A stretch of 64,000 nt of DNA from Glossina fuscipes (lineage: Eukaryota > Arthropoda > Insecta > Diptera > Glossinidae), in contig NW_023998490.1 in NCBI RefSeq assembly GCF_014805625.2, positions 1,094,169-1,158,168 on the forward strand, in the 5' to 3' direction. Positions 39,501 through 49,206 of this stretch are shown piece by piece. The notes beneath the pieces are model-generated. The model did no database searches. It was not told where the DNA came from and saw only the letters and a list, made by a program, of their open reading frames with translations. Position 1 is the stretch's first letter, and each line of letters starts with the position of its first letter. The translations under genes and the position numbers were made by a program.

Positions 39501-40699
39501 AATCTGACCGTGGGCAGCGGTTCAAAGTTAAAATTTCAAACTGATTGAGAGCAGAAACCCTTTGCAAAGCCATGGATGCATATTTGTCAGTGTTACAAGC
39601 GGGCGACGAAGAGTCGCATAGGGCTATATACAACCAGATCTTCAGCCTGAATACCGCAAATAATCTATCTTAGCGACTCTTCATGTTGCATGAATCTAAA
39701 ATATGTGTATCGTACCTGGTATCGGATGAGGATTTTTGCCAGTATAGTAAGTAAAGCGTGTCCTTACGTTTCGCTGTTGGATATAAAAAGTTCAGTTGAT
39801 ATCTCTTTTCTTTTTTTTTTTTTTTTCATCCCAAACAATACGGGCGCGAATGTCTTAATTACTCAAACTCTTGCTTGATTTCCATGCAGTGTCTCTAACA
39901 AAGCTCAGGGTTGTGTGTTTATTTGCCATAAGTTTACCTCCGTATATACAATAAAGTCAGTCACTTACTCATAAAAATGTAAATTTTTCTTATGTTTCTC
40001 TAATAATAAATTTGAAAAACAACCAAAAACCAGTTGAGACTTCAACGCAATCATAAATTTTCATTTCGATATCGTATTTTTTATTTATTCTTTTTTTTTT
40101 ACTTAGTTATGTTTTTCTTTTTTTCTGGTTTTGTGTCCTTTTTCGGAAATGTAGAAAAAAAAGGCAAAATTATTCATTTTTTTTTTTTTTTTTTTTTTTT
40201 TTGCTTAATAAACATATTTTTATTTATTAGTTTACCAACAACTTCGTGTGGATATGCTATGTGTGTGCGTGTATGTGGAAAAATACAAACCCCGGATGTT
40301 GAAAATAAAAACAAATTATTTACTACAACAGTTGTGTATTGTGAAAAGCAAGCGACACAAGCGGAAAAGAAAGAAACAAAAAACTAAGAGTTGAGATGAG
40401 CCTCTTGCGCTGTCAAAACTAGAAAACCGTGAAATAAAAATTTAATCCCATTGACAAAACAAGATGCATTCTTGAGATTTATGTGCACGTATTTGCATTT
40501 TATGCCGCAATTAAATTTTGATATAAAAATTTCAGAAATAAATCCTAAGAAATAACTAATTTATCAATGTAAATGGTAAATGGTGTCAATCAATAGTTTA
40601 TTTGTTGTTGCTAACGAATATTCGTTTCAACAGAAAAACAGAAAGAAGCCTTAAAGGAATCGGTTGGTTTTGACAGCTATAGTACATGTAGTCGGGAAA

Positions 40700-41440
40700 G
40701 GCTTACACCACTTGATACATAATCCAGACATTTTTATACGAAAGCCGCCACATTGGAGGAAGCTCGAAACGACAACTAATGTCATCCAAATTTAGCAAAC
40801 TCAACTTTAGTATCTTTCACTTGCTCCCATCATAGAAGACTATAAGTTAGACTTTGTCGCCGTAGAAGTGTTTGCTTTTCATGAGAGAGAGGAGAGTCAG
40901 CTCCTTTGTATAATTGGGTCTAAGTAAAAGATCTATCTATCTATTCCGGATTTTATATAAAATTACGGATCAATTTCTGTCATAAAATATCGAAAGTTGG
41001 GCATCTTTGCTATATAAGGGTTCTTTCTCATTTAGGATTTTTTTCTGAAGTGAAACCCAGAAAATGGACCTTCGTTGTCTAAATTCGGTAAATTTATGAC
41101 TTGTATCAAATTGTCATATACGAGTTTTCATCAAGAAATATTGAGAATTAGGTCTTTGTGCCATAGATTTAGTTTGCGTAAAAGCATTTAGGCTATTACG
41201 CTGCGATTTTTGTCGCGAAATTTTGAAATTTCGAATATTTTTAATATGAGCAGTGGTCGAAGAAGAGCTCGGTCCGAAACATAGCAGTGCACCAAATTTT
41301 GCCAAAATAGACAGGTAAACAGACGGACCGATCGACAGACAGGCTTAAGTCGATTCAGAACGCGATTCTGAATCGATCTCAAAATCCTTGTGGGTGTTGT
41401 ACGTCCTTACAAACATGAATAAAGTATATTCAGATACATA
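40700..41440 (-). repeat. Composite dispersed repeat, family A, copy 4
   Basis: It starts with AAAGCCGCCACATTGGAGG and TTTAGCAAACTCAACTTT (as at 4160-4215). Divergent units follow with ATAAAATATCGAAAGTTGGG and AAGAAATATTGAGAATTAGG. The inverted core comes next: GTGCACCAAATTTTGCC near 41288, CAGACGGACCGATCGACAGA near 41320, and a perfect AGATTCAGAAT-type palindrome region near 41350-41380. Same order as copy 3. Confidence 0.6.
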
Positions 41441-42009
41441 GGCATATACCTATATGACATAAATATTCGCCTTTATGCATATATGTACACACACACACAC
41501 ACACGTTACGTTTATCTATGTTTAGATACACATTTATATAAAAATATCTAGACAGGCTTAATAATCACGTAAAGCGTTCGGTGGTTTCTATACTAAATGA
41601 CTCGAGCAAAATAAGGAGATTGAAACCGCAACACATACTGGATCTGCCATTTGCAAATTGCATTATTTTTGCTCAAGTTGATTCCGTTTAGCGATCGAAC
41701 TTTTTTATTTATTTAAACATCATGTCTGTCTTTTTAATTCTTCGCATTGGAGAACAATATCTTTCCAATAACATTAACTTATTATCTTTTAGAATACATA
41801 TGTGTGAATATGTATGCATGCACATATGTATACATATCTGTACTTGGATGTGTACCTATTTGAGTCTTTACATTGTAAAAAACACGTTACCTTTCAAAAT
41901 ATTGTCCATTGCTAGGCGTTACTTTCTTATTATCCTTGAGAAATAGCATGAATTCCGTAAGGACGTAAGGACAATTAATTTAGGACTATCCACAAAATAA
42001 ACCATATAT
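41441..42009. other. Non-coding DNA, no gene seen
   Basis: Contains a short CA run at about 41490-41505 and AT-rich sequence. No exon recognised. Confidence 0.45.
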
Positions 42010-42460
42010 GGGTACCCTTATAGGCATAAAACGATGGTTCGAACAAGCAATAAGTCATTCACTGAAACCCGTGTTAACTGGTAGGAGTAATACGTGCTGA
42101 TAACGGCGGGGAAGGCAGCACAATCCAGGCGGGAACTGTAAACGTTTCGTGAGCGAGTTTTGCTACGTGAGGGCGAACTTCTTCATACTGAAAACTTTCG
42201 TTGTCGTGAATTTTTGAATTATCACGCGCATCTTTTCCCATAACTACATCAGTTATTGTTGGTAGGATTCCGTATTGATGGTTTCATTTAATTGGAATGA
42301 ACCAACCATAACACACCACCTTCGGCTAAATCATCAAGAGGGAGACGCCGAAGGTTCTCAGCTTTATTGTCCATGTTGGTTGCTCAGCTACTCTGCGCCT
42401 TAATTATGAGTAGTGCAGATATCGTTCATCACTCGTAAGGATTTAATAAGTAAATTATTT
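42010..42460 (-). mobile_element. mariner transposase relic, catalytic part
   Basis: The minus strand reads GVLWLVHSN, then LNETINTESYQQ, then after stops and a frame change RPHVAKLAHETFTVPAWIVL, PSPPLS and ITPTS. This matches the mariner segment around the second and third catalytic Asp (Q.INSE.Y..QL, H.NARPHVA, W..LPHPPYSPDLAPSD). The Asp before ARPH and the Asp of SPDL are not preserved. A 9-base inverted repeat (ACCTTCGGC at 42318, GCCGAAGGT at 42347) lies inside it. Confidence 0.75.
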
Positions 42461-43693
42461 ACTTACTTCGATAGTGTTTCATAATGGCTTTTTCTCAACA
42501 CAAAGCTACAATTATTTAAAGCTTCAGGAGATTATGTTGCATGTCCTTAAGTGTGGTAATTTATAAAGTTGGGTATTGCTTAAAGAATGTGCTTTCAAAA
42601 CAGAGATCGCAGTCTTATTCTACAACCTGCGATACTACTTTCACTCTGTCTCTTAGAAAACGTTAGAAACAAAGTCTCACGTTCGTTATACATAAATTTA
42701 TTTACATAGAATTATTCAGTAGCAATTAACAATTTTTGATAACCATGTGGACAGCAGCTCGTAAACATAATAAAAAAAAATGCTTTCTCAAAATAGTTAC
42801 ATAGCAAAGAGATAAGAAATAACAAATCCCTTCCAATGTTTGAGTGACTTCTGTTTTACTATGTAGCACATAGTGTACAAAGAAGCTTGACAATTTATTC
42901 TTTTGCTCTAAATAAATAATAATCATAATCATATATTTAGTATAATATTAAATATCATAATTAGTATGCATGGGTGAATATTTGTATGATCAATTTACGC
43001 AAATGTATTTTATTTCATATTGCGATGAGTGTGGAGTAAAGAGTAAATTTTTCATTTTGGTTTACGGAATCAGAAAAGTAGAATAAACGATAATAATCGT
43101 TAGTGTTTTTACAAGCCGCACAAAAGGGGTTAAATAATTCATTATGTTGAAGCAATAGAGGTAAGGTAAGTTAACGGGGATACAGAGCCTCGCCACATGC
43201 TGTTAATCGTGACTTTATGTTTAAATAAAAACCCAAACACAGTTTTGCCTCATGTTGTGTTGAAAAACCTTACCACAGTAAATTTCAAGTAGCCTGAAAG
43301 AAAAGCACGGAAATAAGTTCTTAACTCACTGGTGAAAAAAGTGAAAAAGGCATAAAGCCTACTGCAATGGCTATTGGCGGGCAATGGTTGGCCCCTTGGT
43401 AACGTGATGTGGATACATCGGACAAAAAATAGCGTAGATACAATTGTGATTAAACCGATTCGCGGAAACGATTTGGTTATGCCTGCCTTTGCGTTTTCTC
43501 TTAGAGGACAACTAATTTTTTGCCTCTCTCTGATGTTAAATTGAAGGCTTCTAAAGGCCAACTTTTCTGATATTTCCCTTTCTGAATGTAAAAGGAAAAA
43601 AACGCACCAGATGACGTCGTCAGAGAACCAGTCGCAGAGAAAACTTGTATTCCGGATAATAATGACTGGAACCTTCTGTTTGCAGGCGCCAAT
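42461..43693. other. Non-coding DNA or unrecognised retroelement body
   Basis: The 165-codon minus-strand frame at 43250-43747 is the longest in the window but has no motif I recognise and abuts a plus-strand retroelement relic. It may be antisense to unreadable retroelement sequence. Confidence 0.4.
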
Positions 43694-44240
43694 ATGTGCC
43701 CTACCTATGCCTTGATAGATGCCACGGGGCAAGTTCAGATTAATCACATCTTAGATGACAGATCCTCAATGTTTAAGACCGTGGCTAGAGCTATCATTCA
43801 AGGCACGAGGCTTCTCTGTAAAAGCACAACCGAAATGTTTATCGTTACTATCGTAGGGTATTTGTATATCCATCGGTCACATAACCTTTGTAAAATCTTC
43901 CGGACTCGACCACTTACGAAAATCAAATGTAAAATTTTTTGGGTACGAAGCCATGTTGGTACCTTAGGAAACGAACGTTTTGTCTTTGCAGCCAAAACTG
44001 CAGTTTCCGCATCATTAATTGCAAATGGCGCAACCGAAAAGTTGCACCTTCAAGGAAAATATATATTTGCATAGAAGGTAGTCAAAAAGCCGACTATCAT
44101 TCACACTGCTCGCCTATTAATCGTAACCTTGCTGTACCGACCGTTGTATCCAACCAATCAGGTTATCAGGGCATTTACAATGATTCGTCTTGGTCATACA
44201 TTAACAACACGGCAGTGGATCCTTATGAAACATAACACTA
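43694..44240 (+). mobile_element. Non-LTR retrotransposon relic, RNase H region
   Basis: An open frame (43694-44074) includes IFWVRSHVGTLGNERFVFAA at about 43931-43990. This matches the end of the RNase H domain carried by I-, LOA- and R1-like elements (W..SHVG..GNE.AD..A), although the last Asp of the motif is replaced by Phe. Further down, in another frame, IRLGHTLTTRQWILMK at 44182-44229 matches the conserved RLRIGHT...LM tail motif of these elements. The frame shifts and missing reverse transcriptase make it a dead fragment. Confidence 0.7.
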
Positions 44241-47200
44241 TATCACTAAAGTAGTTCATGTAACTGCATTCAAACGATTAGACTAATCCTCTAGCTTGTT
44301 TCGTTTTTTATATGCAGCCAATGGCCAATGGTTGTTAGTACTCGTCTTACTTTAGCCCAACAATTCTTTTTTTTTAAATTTATATACACATTATGTATAT
44401 ATATATATATTTTAATTACAATAACAACAACAATAAGAAGATAAAAATTAATAAAATACTTATTATTATTATTATGTATATTGCATTTAGATCAAATTAC
44501 CGGACCAAAAGTAAGGCAAACAATAGCAACTACGACAATTGGCTCTTAAAAAAAAGGAAAACAACATTACATATATGATATACCTATGCATATATATATG
44601 TTATATTTACATATACACATATATATGTAAAAAGATCAAATATCTATATATACATGTCTATAACGACAATCAAGACTAATCGCTGACTTTGTTAAGGCTC
44701 GTGTTCACATTGAATGTTCTCTACTCGTGTACGTAATGGCAGAGCGCCTCTATTTTGCTTAACTTTCCCTAGTGTTTGAATTTTATATCTTTCAAAAAGT
44801 TTACCTAATGTGTATATATATGACTTATTATTTTCTCATTCATCAGAAAACCAATTAAAAAAGGTCTTTGGCTCAAGACCGACCCATGGTTTCTATGAAG
44901 TAAAATCAATTTCGCTTTTTTCGATATAAGCTTTGCATTCGCAATTGTTTCACCGTTCGCACGTTTGCATGTGAAAAAGGTATAAACTAGTACCTAATAA
45001 GTGGAAATTAAAATTTATGCAAACCTTGCAGGAAAACATTTATTGCAGAATATAAATAACGAATTTGGACAGTTTCATAGGAACCGCACATGTTGCTGAT
45101 CAATTTTGCTTTCCTTGACCGAAACACCGGCACAGAGGAATCGCAAGATCGTAAGAAGAAAAATGCTGTACGCTTGGAAGTAATTTCCGGAGTTTATTTC
45201 ATTTCGACGGATATCGTCTATCAGGTTTTCGTCGTTCTGTACCAGAACAGAAGCCAGGCCACACAGAAACTTATCAAATTGAAGTCTCCAACGACAAGAG
45301 GGCATGGCATTTGACAGTTTTAGAGATCGCACTTAACCTTAACTTTGACCGATCAACTGTTAGGAGCAGCGGGGATAATAAATAAGTTTAATTGTCGCTA
45401 CAAATCTACTGCTTAATTGTCCACGAACTAATGTGTGCTTATGTAAGGTTCAACTACAGAAAATATTTTCTTTATTGGAAAGTCGCTTCAAATTGAAAAG
45501 AAGCGACCTGTGCGTTTAACATATTCGAAGGCATATGAACTAAGGTAAAGATATTTCACAATTGCATTTACACGCATCTACACATCCGAATGTTTGCATA
45601 TAAATAAAACCAATCAGCGGGAGTAAAATTCAAAATCTTTGTATTGCTGATGACGGCTCTTTTAAAAAAAAAAAGGAAAAGAGTTTACATGGCTGTTCTT
45701 TTTTTTTCTTCTAAAGATTGTGGTTTCCCAAGAAAACCAGTACGTTTTGTTATGTGCGTTATTTATTGCGTTAAAAATGTACTCTAATGGGATTAACACA
45801 CCCATACAATTAGTTGGAAAAAAGAGACAAGCAAAACGAAAAAGGCAGCCACTCAATCAGTCGGTAGCTTGTTTGCGAATACACATATACTTATACGTAC
45901 ATGTTACATGCGTGAGTGCGAATGTCTGACTAACGATTTGTTTATGGCTGCAGTAGGTTTGTGTGTGAATGAGTGCTCATGATTACCATGATTTAAAATT
46001 TGTTTTGGCAAAATTGCTTTCCATTTTAACAAACACACGTGGCTATCTGCATACCGCTACTAAGAATTGTTAGCGGAGTTTTAAGCCAACTAACTCAATG
46101 CATATAATAATAATTACTTCATTTTCAAAATAAAATTTTGTCTTGACTTCTCTTTTTTTTTTCTTTTTTTTTTTTTACAAAGAATTCATGCAAAAGTCAC
46201 GGGATATGAGGAACGCCCTCATATCTACTTTTTTTTTATGACAAGTCTCTTTGGAGTGAATTTCTATGAATTTTCCAAGATTCATTAAATATGTATGTAT
46301 ATGCATAAATATGTATAAATGCACGTACATGTTTCTCAATTTCTTGTTTAATGTTAAATGATGACAAAAGTTTTTTGAATCATTCACTAACTACATCTCG
46401 CACATGACCATCAAAGTTATTTCGTTTAATTGTTTGTCTTAAGCTCAACTGCATAGAAATTTCGTTTTTCTTTTCTTTTTTTTTTTTATAAATATATGTA
46501 CATAAGCTTAAGTACATATAAAGAAGCTCCTCCTCACTTTTGATATAATTGTATGTGTAATTGAAGTACTCATATATGTATAAAAATTGTAGGGATAATA
46601 CAGCAGTGAAAACCACCCAAATGACTTGGTTGCCGTAACGTTAACTGCAAGCCACCTAAAGTTGATGAAACCAACGCTTAACAAGCAACCAATAAGATGT
46701 CAGTATGTACAGAAAATTCAAATTGAAGCATTATAATGCATATATATGTACACGTACATGCATATTCGCATGTAAAGCCATAAGCGACCAACAGATGACA
46801 TGAAACAAAAGTTACCTTAAAATCATCTCAAAGAAATTCCTTTACATAAACATGGATTTTATTTTTGCTTTTACTTATCATACAGAAACTGTGTTATCGA
46901 CGTAACGTTTCGTTGCCACAATGTTCCAATAATTTATGTCGAAACTGCGCAGGTCTTAATTAATCGTAATTGTCAACCAATCCAAATAATAAATACCTCC
47001 ACCAATCGTGCATTGAAAGATAAAATGTTTCGTTTCCCGATGTTTCCGATTGAGAGAAATATAAATAATTGCAATGCAATGAACGTTAAAATAAAAACAA
47101 AATTTTTAGCATAAATAGGTTAAAACTAAAAATTCGATGAATTTTTAATTAACTTTCAATTTAACATTTTCTATTAGATAGCAATTGTTTAGACTTCATA

Positions 47201-48299
47201 CTCCTTGGAGTTTCATAGTTCAATTCTTTGGTGATTTATATACAAACATACATATATATATAAAATGTATATAAAATATGGGCAAACTTATAGCGAGACG
47301 AGTGGGAATAATACGTTTTGTGTACTCCCAATTCTCTCGGCACTTTACAAGTAATATGGGAAGGGGTGTGAACAATAAAATCTATCTCTTTTATTCATTA
47401 GATTTTAAGGCACATTTAATATCTCTTTTCCACCTTAACACGGTGAACCGGAGAGAATGAAAATCTTAATATCTAAGGGACTTAGTGCTGCTGTTGCTTA
47501 TAATAATATCGATGGTGGTGGTTAATGCTTCGGCGATAGTAGTGTTTGTTGTTAGTTCAGATTGTTTTTTTTTTTTTTCTTTTTGTTCTTCTTCTTCTTC
47601 TACCATAACGTTACACTTGAGGCCAAACCTCTACTCGAAAAAAAGGATGGTATGTGTGTGTGTGTGTGTGCTTGTATGTGAATGTTGTTTGTCTGCTTGT
47701 GAACAAATGCGCAGATCTCTCGATGGATTCGTTCGACGTGTGTGTCGTTGCGCATAAAGGCGAGTGTGTAGCATAGTATGGCAGTGATCTGAGTAAAACC
47801 CACCATAGAATTGCTTAAAGTAAACTTGCCAGACACTTGAGAGTGCCTTCAGTTTAGCCAACCTTCCATACCCTGATATGCTGATATTTTCACTTTTTTT
47901 TATATTCTGCTTCTTCTTTTTAACAAAATCGTGTTTTGATACTGATAGACTTGCCTCTTACATTTGAAAACGTCGCAGTTTTAACACTCAGTTACAATGA
48001 TTGTGTTTGCATTTTACATTGTTATTGCATTATCATCGTCATCTCTGAGACATAACAATAATATTCAGTTGAGCTTAGTTCAGTTCAGTTCCGTTTCGTT
48101 TCCGTGCTTCATGTTAATTTATTAGAGTAGTTGTAGAAGTACATCCTTTAGTAGCCGCCTATGTATTGGTGTGCTTCGATAGCATGCTTGCTTGCTGTTG
48201 CTATTGCTATTGCTTTTGCTGTTGCTGTTGCTGTTGTGTTGATGTGCAGCTTGTGATTTCGTACTGGTTGTCGTTATGGTGCTTGCTCTGACTTACTTA
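44241..48299. other. Non-coding DNA upstream of collier, no gene seen
   Basis: AT-rich, with many short TATATA/ACATAT stretches (44390-44640, 46490-46770, 47240-47280), a GT run at 47653-47672 and a TTC run near 47588-47600. The block 48060-48300 is less AT-rich, with TCAGTT repeats near 48065-48090 and a TGCTGT run near 48200-48236. It may be promoter-proximal sequence of the gene starting downstream. Confidence 0.45.
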
Positions 48300-48319
48300 C
48301 TAAACTAGAGCCGCGCACA

Positions 48320-48400
48320 ATATTGTCGTTCATAACATCACACTGCGGGATTCAGTTGGGGTTTAACAGCCACTCGGGACGGTAGATCGCGCTTATAAAA
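48320..48400 (+). promoter_or_regulatory. Candidate TATA-less core promoter of collier
   Basis: ATTCAGTTGGGG at 48350-48361 fits the arthropod initiator TCAGTT with A+1 at 48354. At +28 stands GGTAG, four of five positions of the downstream promoter element consensus. The surrounding 90 bases are conspicuously GC-richer than the neighbourhood. It lies about 590 bases upstream of the collier exon. No TATA box is visible. Assignment is inference. Confidence 0.3.
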
Positions 48401-48512
48401 TTGTGTTACTCTTACCAATAAAAATAATAATAAAAATAATGATAACAAAACATACACGTACACACATTCGATAATAAAGAAAATATTGATGTTTATATGG
48501 TAATCATATAAA

Positions 48513-48515
<3 letters not shown>

Positions 48516-48544
<29 letters not shown>
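48516..48544. repeat. A29 homopolymer
   Basis: 29 consecutive A on the plus strand, about 400 bases upstream of the collier exon. A T29 run lies at 53128-53156. Confidence 0.95.
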
Positions 48545-48547
<3 letters not shown>

Positions 48548-48737
48548 GCACGAGAAACACATAGCAAAAAATAAGTTCAAAATTCTCTAGAGTAAATTGG
48601 TAACGAAATCCAAACGTTCACAACAATAGCAAGAGCAACAGTAAATTTGTATTGAATTGATATTTTTGATCCGAAATCTCTACGGTGCCAGTCTTTAGCT
48701 AAAAATCTTATAGTGTTTGCGGGCGCGCTTGTGTCGA

Positions 48738-48738
<1 letters not shown>

Positions 48739-48770
<32 letters not shown>
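48739..48770. repeat. (GT)n followed by GCGCGC
   Basis: About 13 GT units then GCGCGC, a sequence type that can adopt Z-DNA. It lies 170 bases upstream of the collier exon and would be in the 5' leader or a short 5' intron. Confidence 0.9.
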
Positions 48771-48772
<2 letters not shown>

Positions 48773-48941
48773 AAGGAAATTAAAGAAGAATAGTAATAAA
48801 TAAGTAAATACGACTTACATGCTACAGTGGATTAGTGTGTTATTTGAAGCCTAAATTCGTGTGTCATTGTGTTACCGTGTTTTTGCAATTTATTGTTAGT
48901 GTTCAATCTATTTGTTCGTGTTTTGTTTTTTTTTTCTTAAG

Positions 48942-49206
48942 ACGTTGTTTACAAATCCATTTTCAAACTGCGTTCCGACGAGCCTGTGCCGGGCTTCAGC
49001 TCGGCCTCACCATGGCCTACGCTCGATTTAGAATGGGGTCGCAAACTATATCCCACGGCTGCTCCACGGACAGCCAGTGGCTTAACTATGTTCGGTTTAC
49101 CACCAACGGCGGCCGATATGAATCAACCACGCGGACCCATGACCTCGTTAAAAGAAGAACCATTAGGCGCTCGCGCTTGGATGCAGCCGGTGGTTGATCA
49201 AAGCAA
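48942..49206 (+). CDS. kn: Collier/knot (EBF/COE transcription factor), amino-terminal coding exon
   Basis: The frame 49025-49206 reads DLEWGRKLYPTAA, then MFGLPPTAADMNQPRGPMTS, LKEEPLGARAWMQPVVDQS and two bases AA before GTACGT. As I recall it, Drosophila Collier/Knot begins EWGRKLYP..., MFGLPPTAA..., LKEEPLG and VVDQSN before its DNA-binding domain, and vertebrate EBF begins MFG with a K-E-E-P-L-G motif. The donor at 49206/49207 is phase 2; AA plus one base gives the expected Asn (AAT/AAC). A T-rich tract ending CTTAAG at 48941 is a possible acceptor, and the frame is open from there. No in-frame ATG lies between 48942 and the ATG at 49088 (MFG), so the start is either that ATG or in an upstream exon. 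The protein is a nuclear regulator of head, wing, muscle and neuron identity in flies. The DNA-binding, IPT and helix-loop-helix exons are not in the window. Confidence 0.85.
49012..49197 (+). other. Overlapping out-of-frame ORF inside the collier exon
   Basis: ATG at 49012 in context TCACCATGGCC opens a 61-codon frame, different from the collier frame, ending with TGA at 49195-49197. It spans the in-frame ATG at 49088. If the mRNA starts in this exon, scanning ribosomes would meet this ATG first. Its peptide (MAYARFRMGSQ...) is arginine- and serine-rich and resembles nothing I know; it is probably not a gene, but could act as an upstream ORF. Confidence 0.35.

Larger units (their letters stand above)
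35011..40690. other. Long non-coding stretch, no gene seen
   Basis: 5.7 kb without a recognised exon. It includes a large CT microsatellite (37854-37959), a degenerate tandem block (39300-39500), a 26-base T run at 40177-40202, and a weak inverted family end (GACGGACCGACAAACATGGC) near 38907. Open frames at 36484-36843 and 37008-37325 overlap on opposite strands and carry no motif I recognise. Confidence 0.5.

Noticed and set aside
42318..42355. Perfect 9-base hairpin ACCTTCGGC/GCCGAAGGT
   Set aside because: It lies within the mariner relic and has no terminator or RNA-gene context.
43250..43747. Longest open frame (165 codons, minus strand)
   Set aside because: No motif, domain or splice context recognised, and its start overlaps the plus-strand LINE relic antisense.
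48835..49197. 120-codon frame over the collier exon
   Set aside because: It is the out-of-frame reading; the family motifs lie in the other frame. Only its internal ATG at 49012 is of interest.
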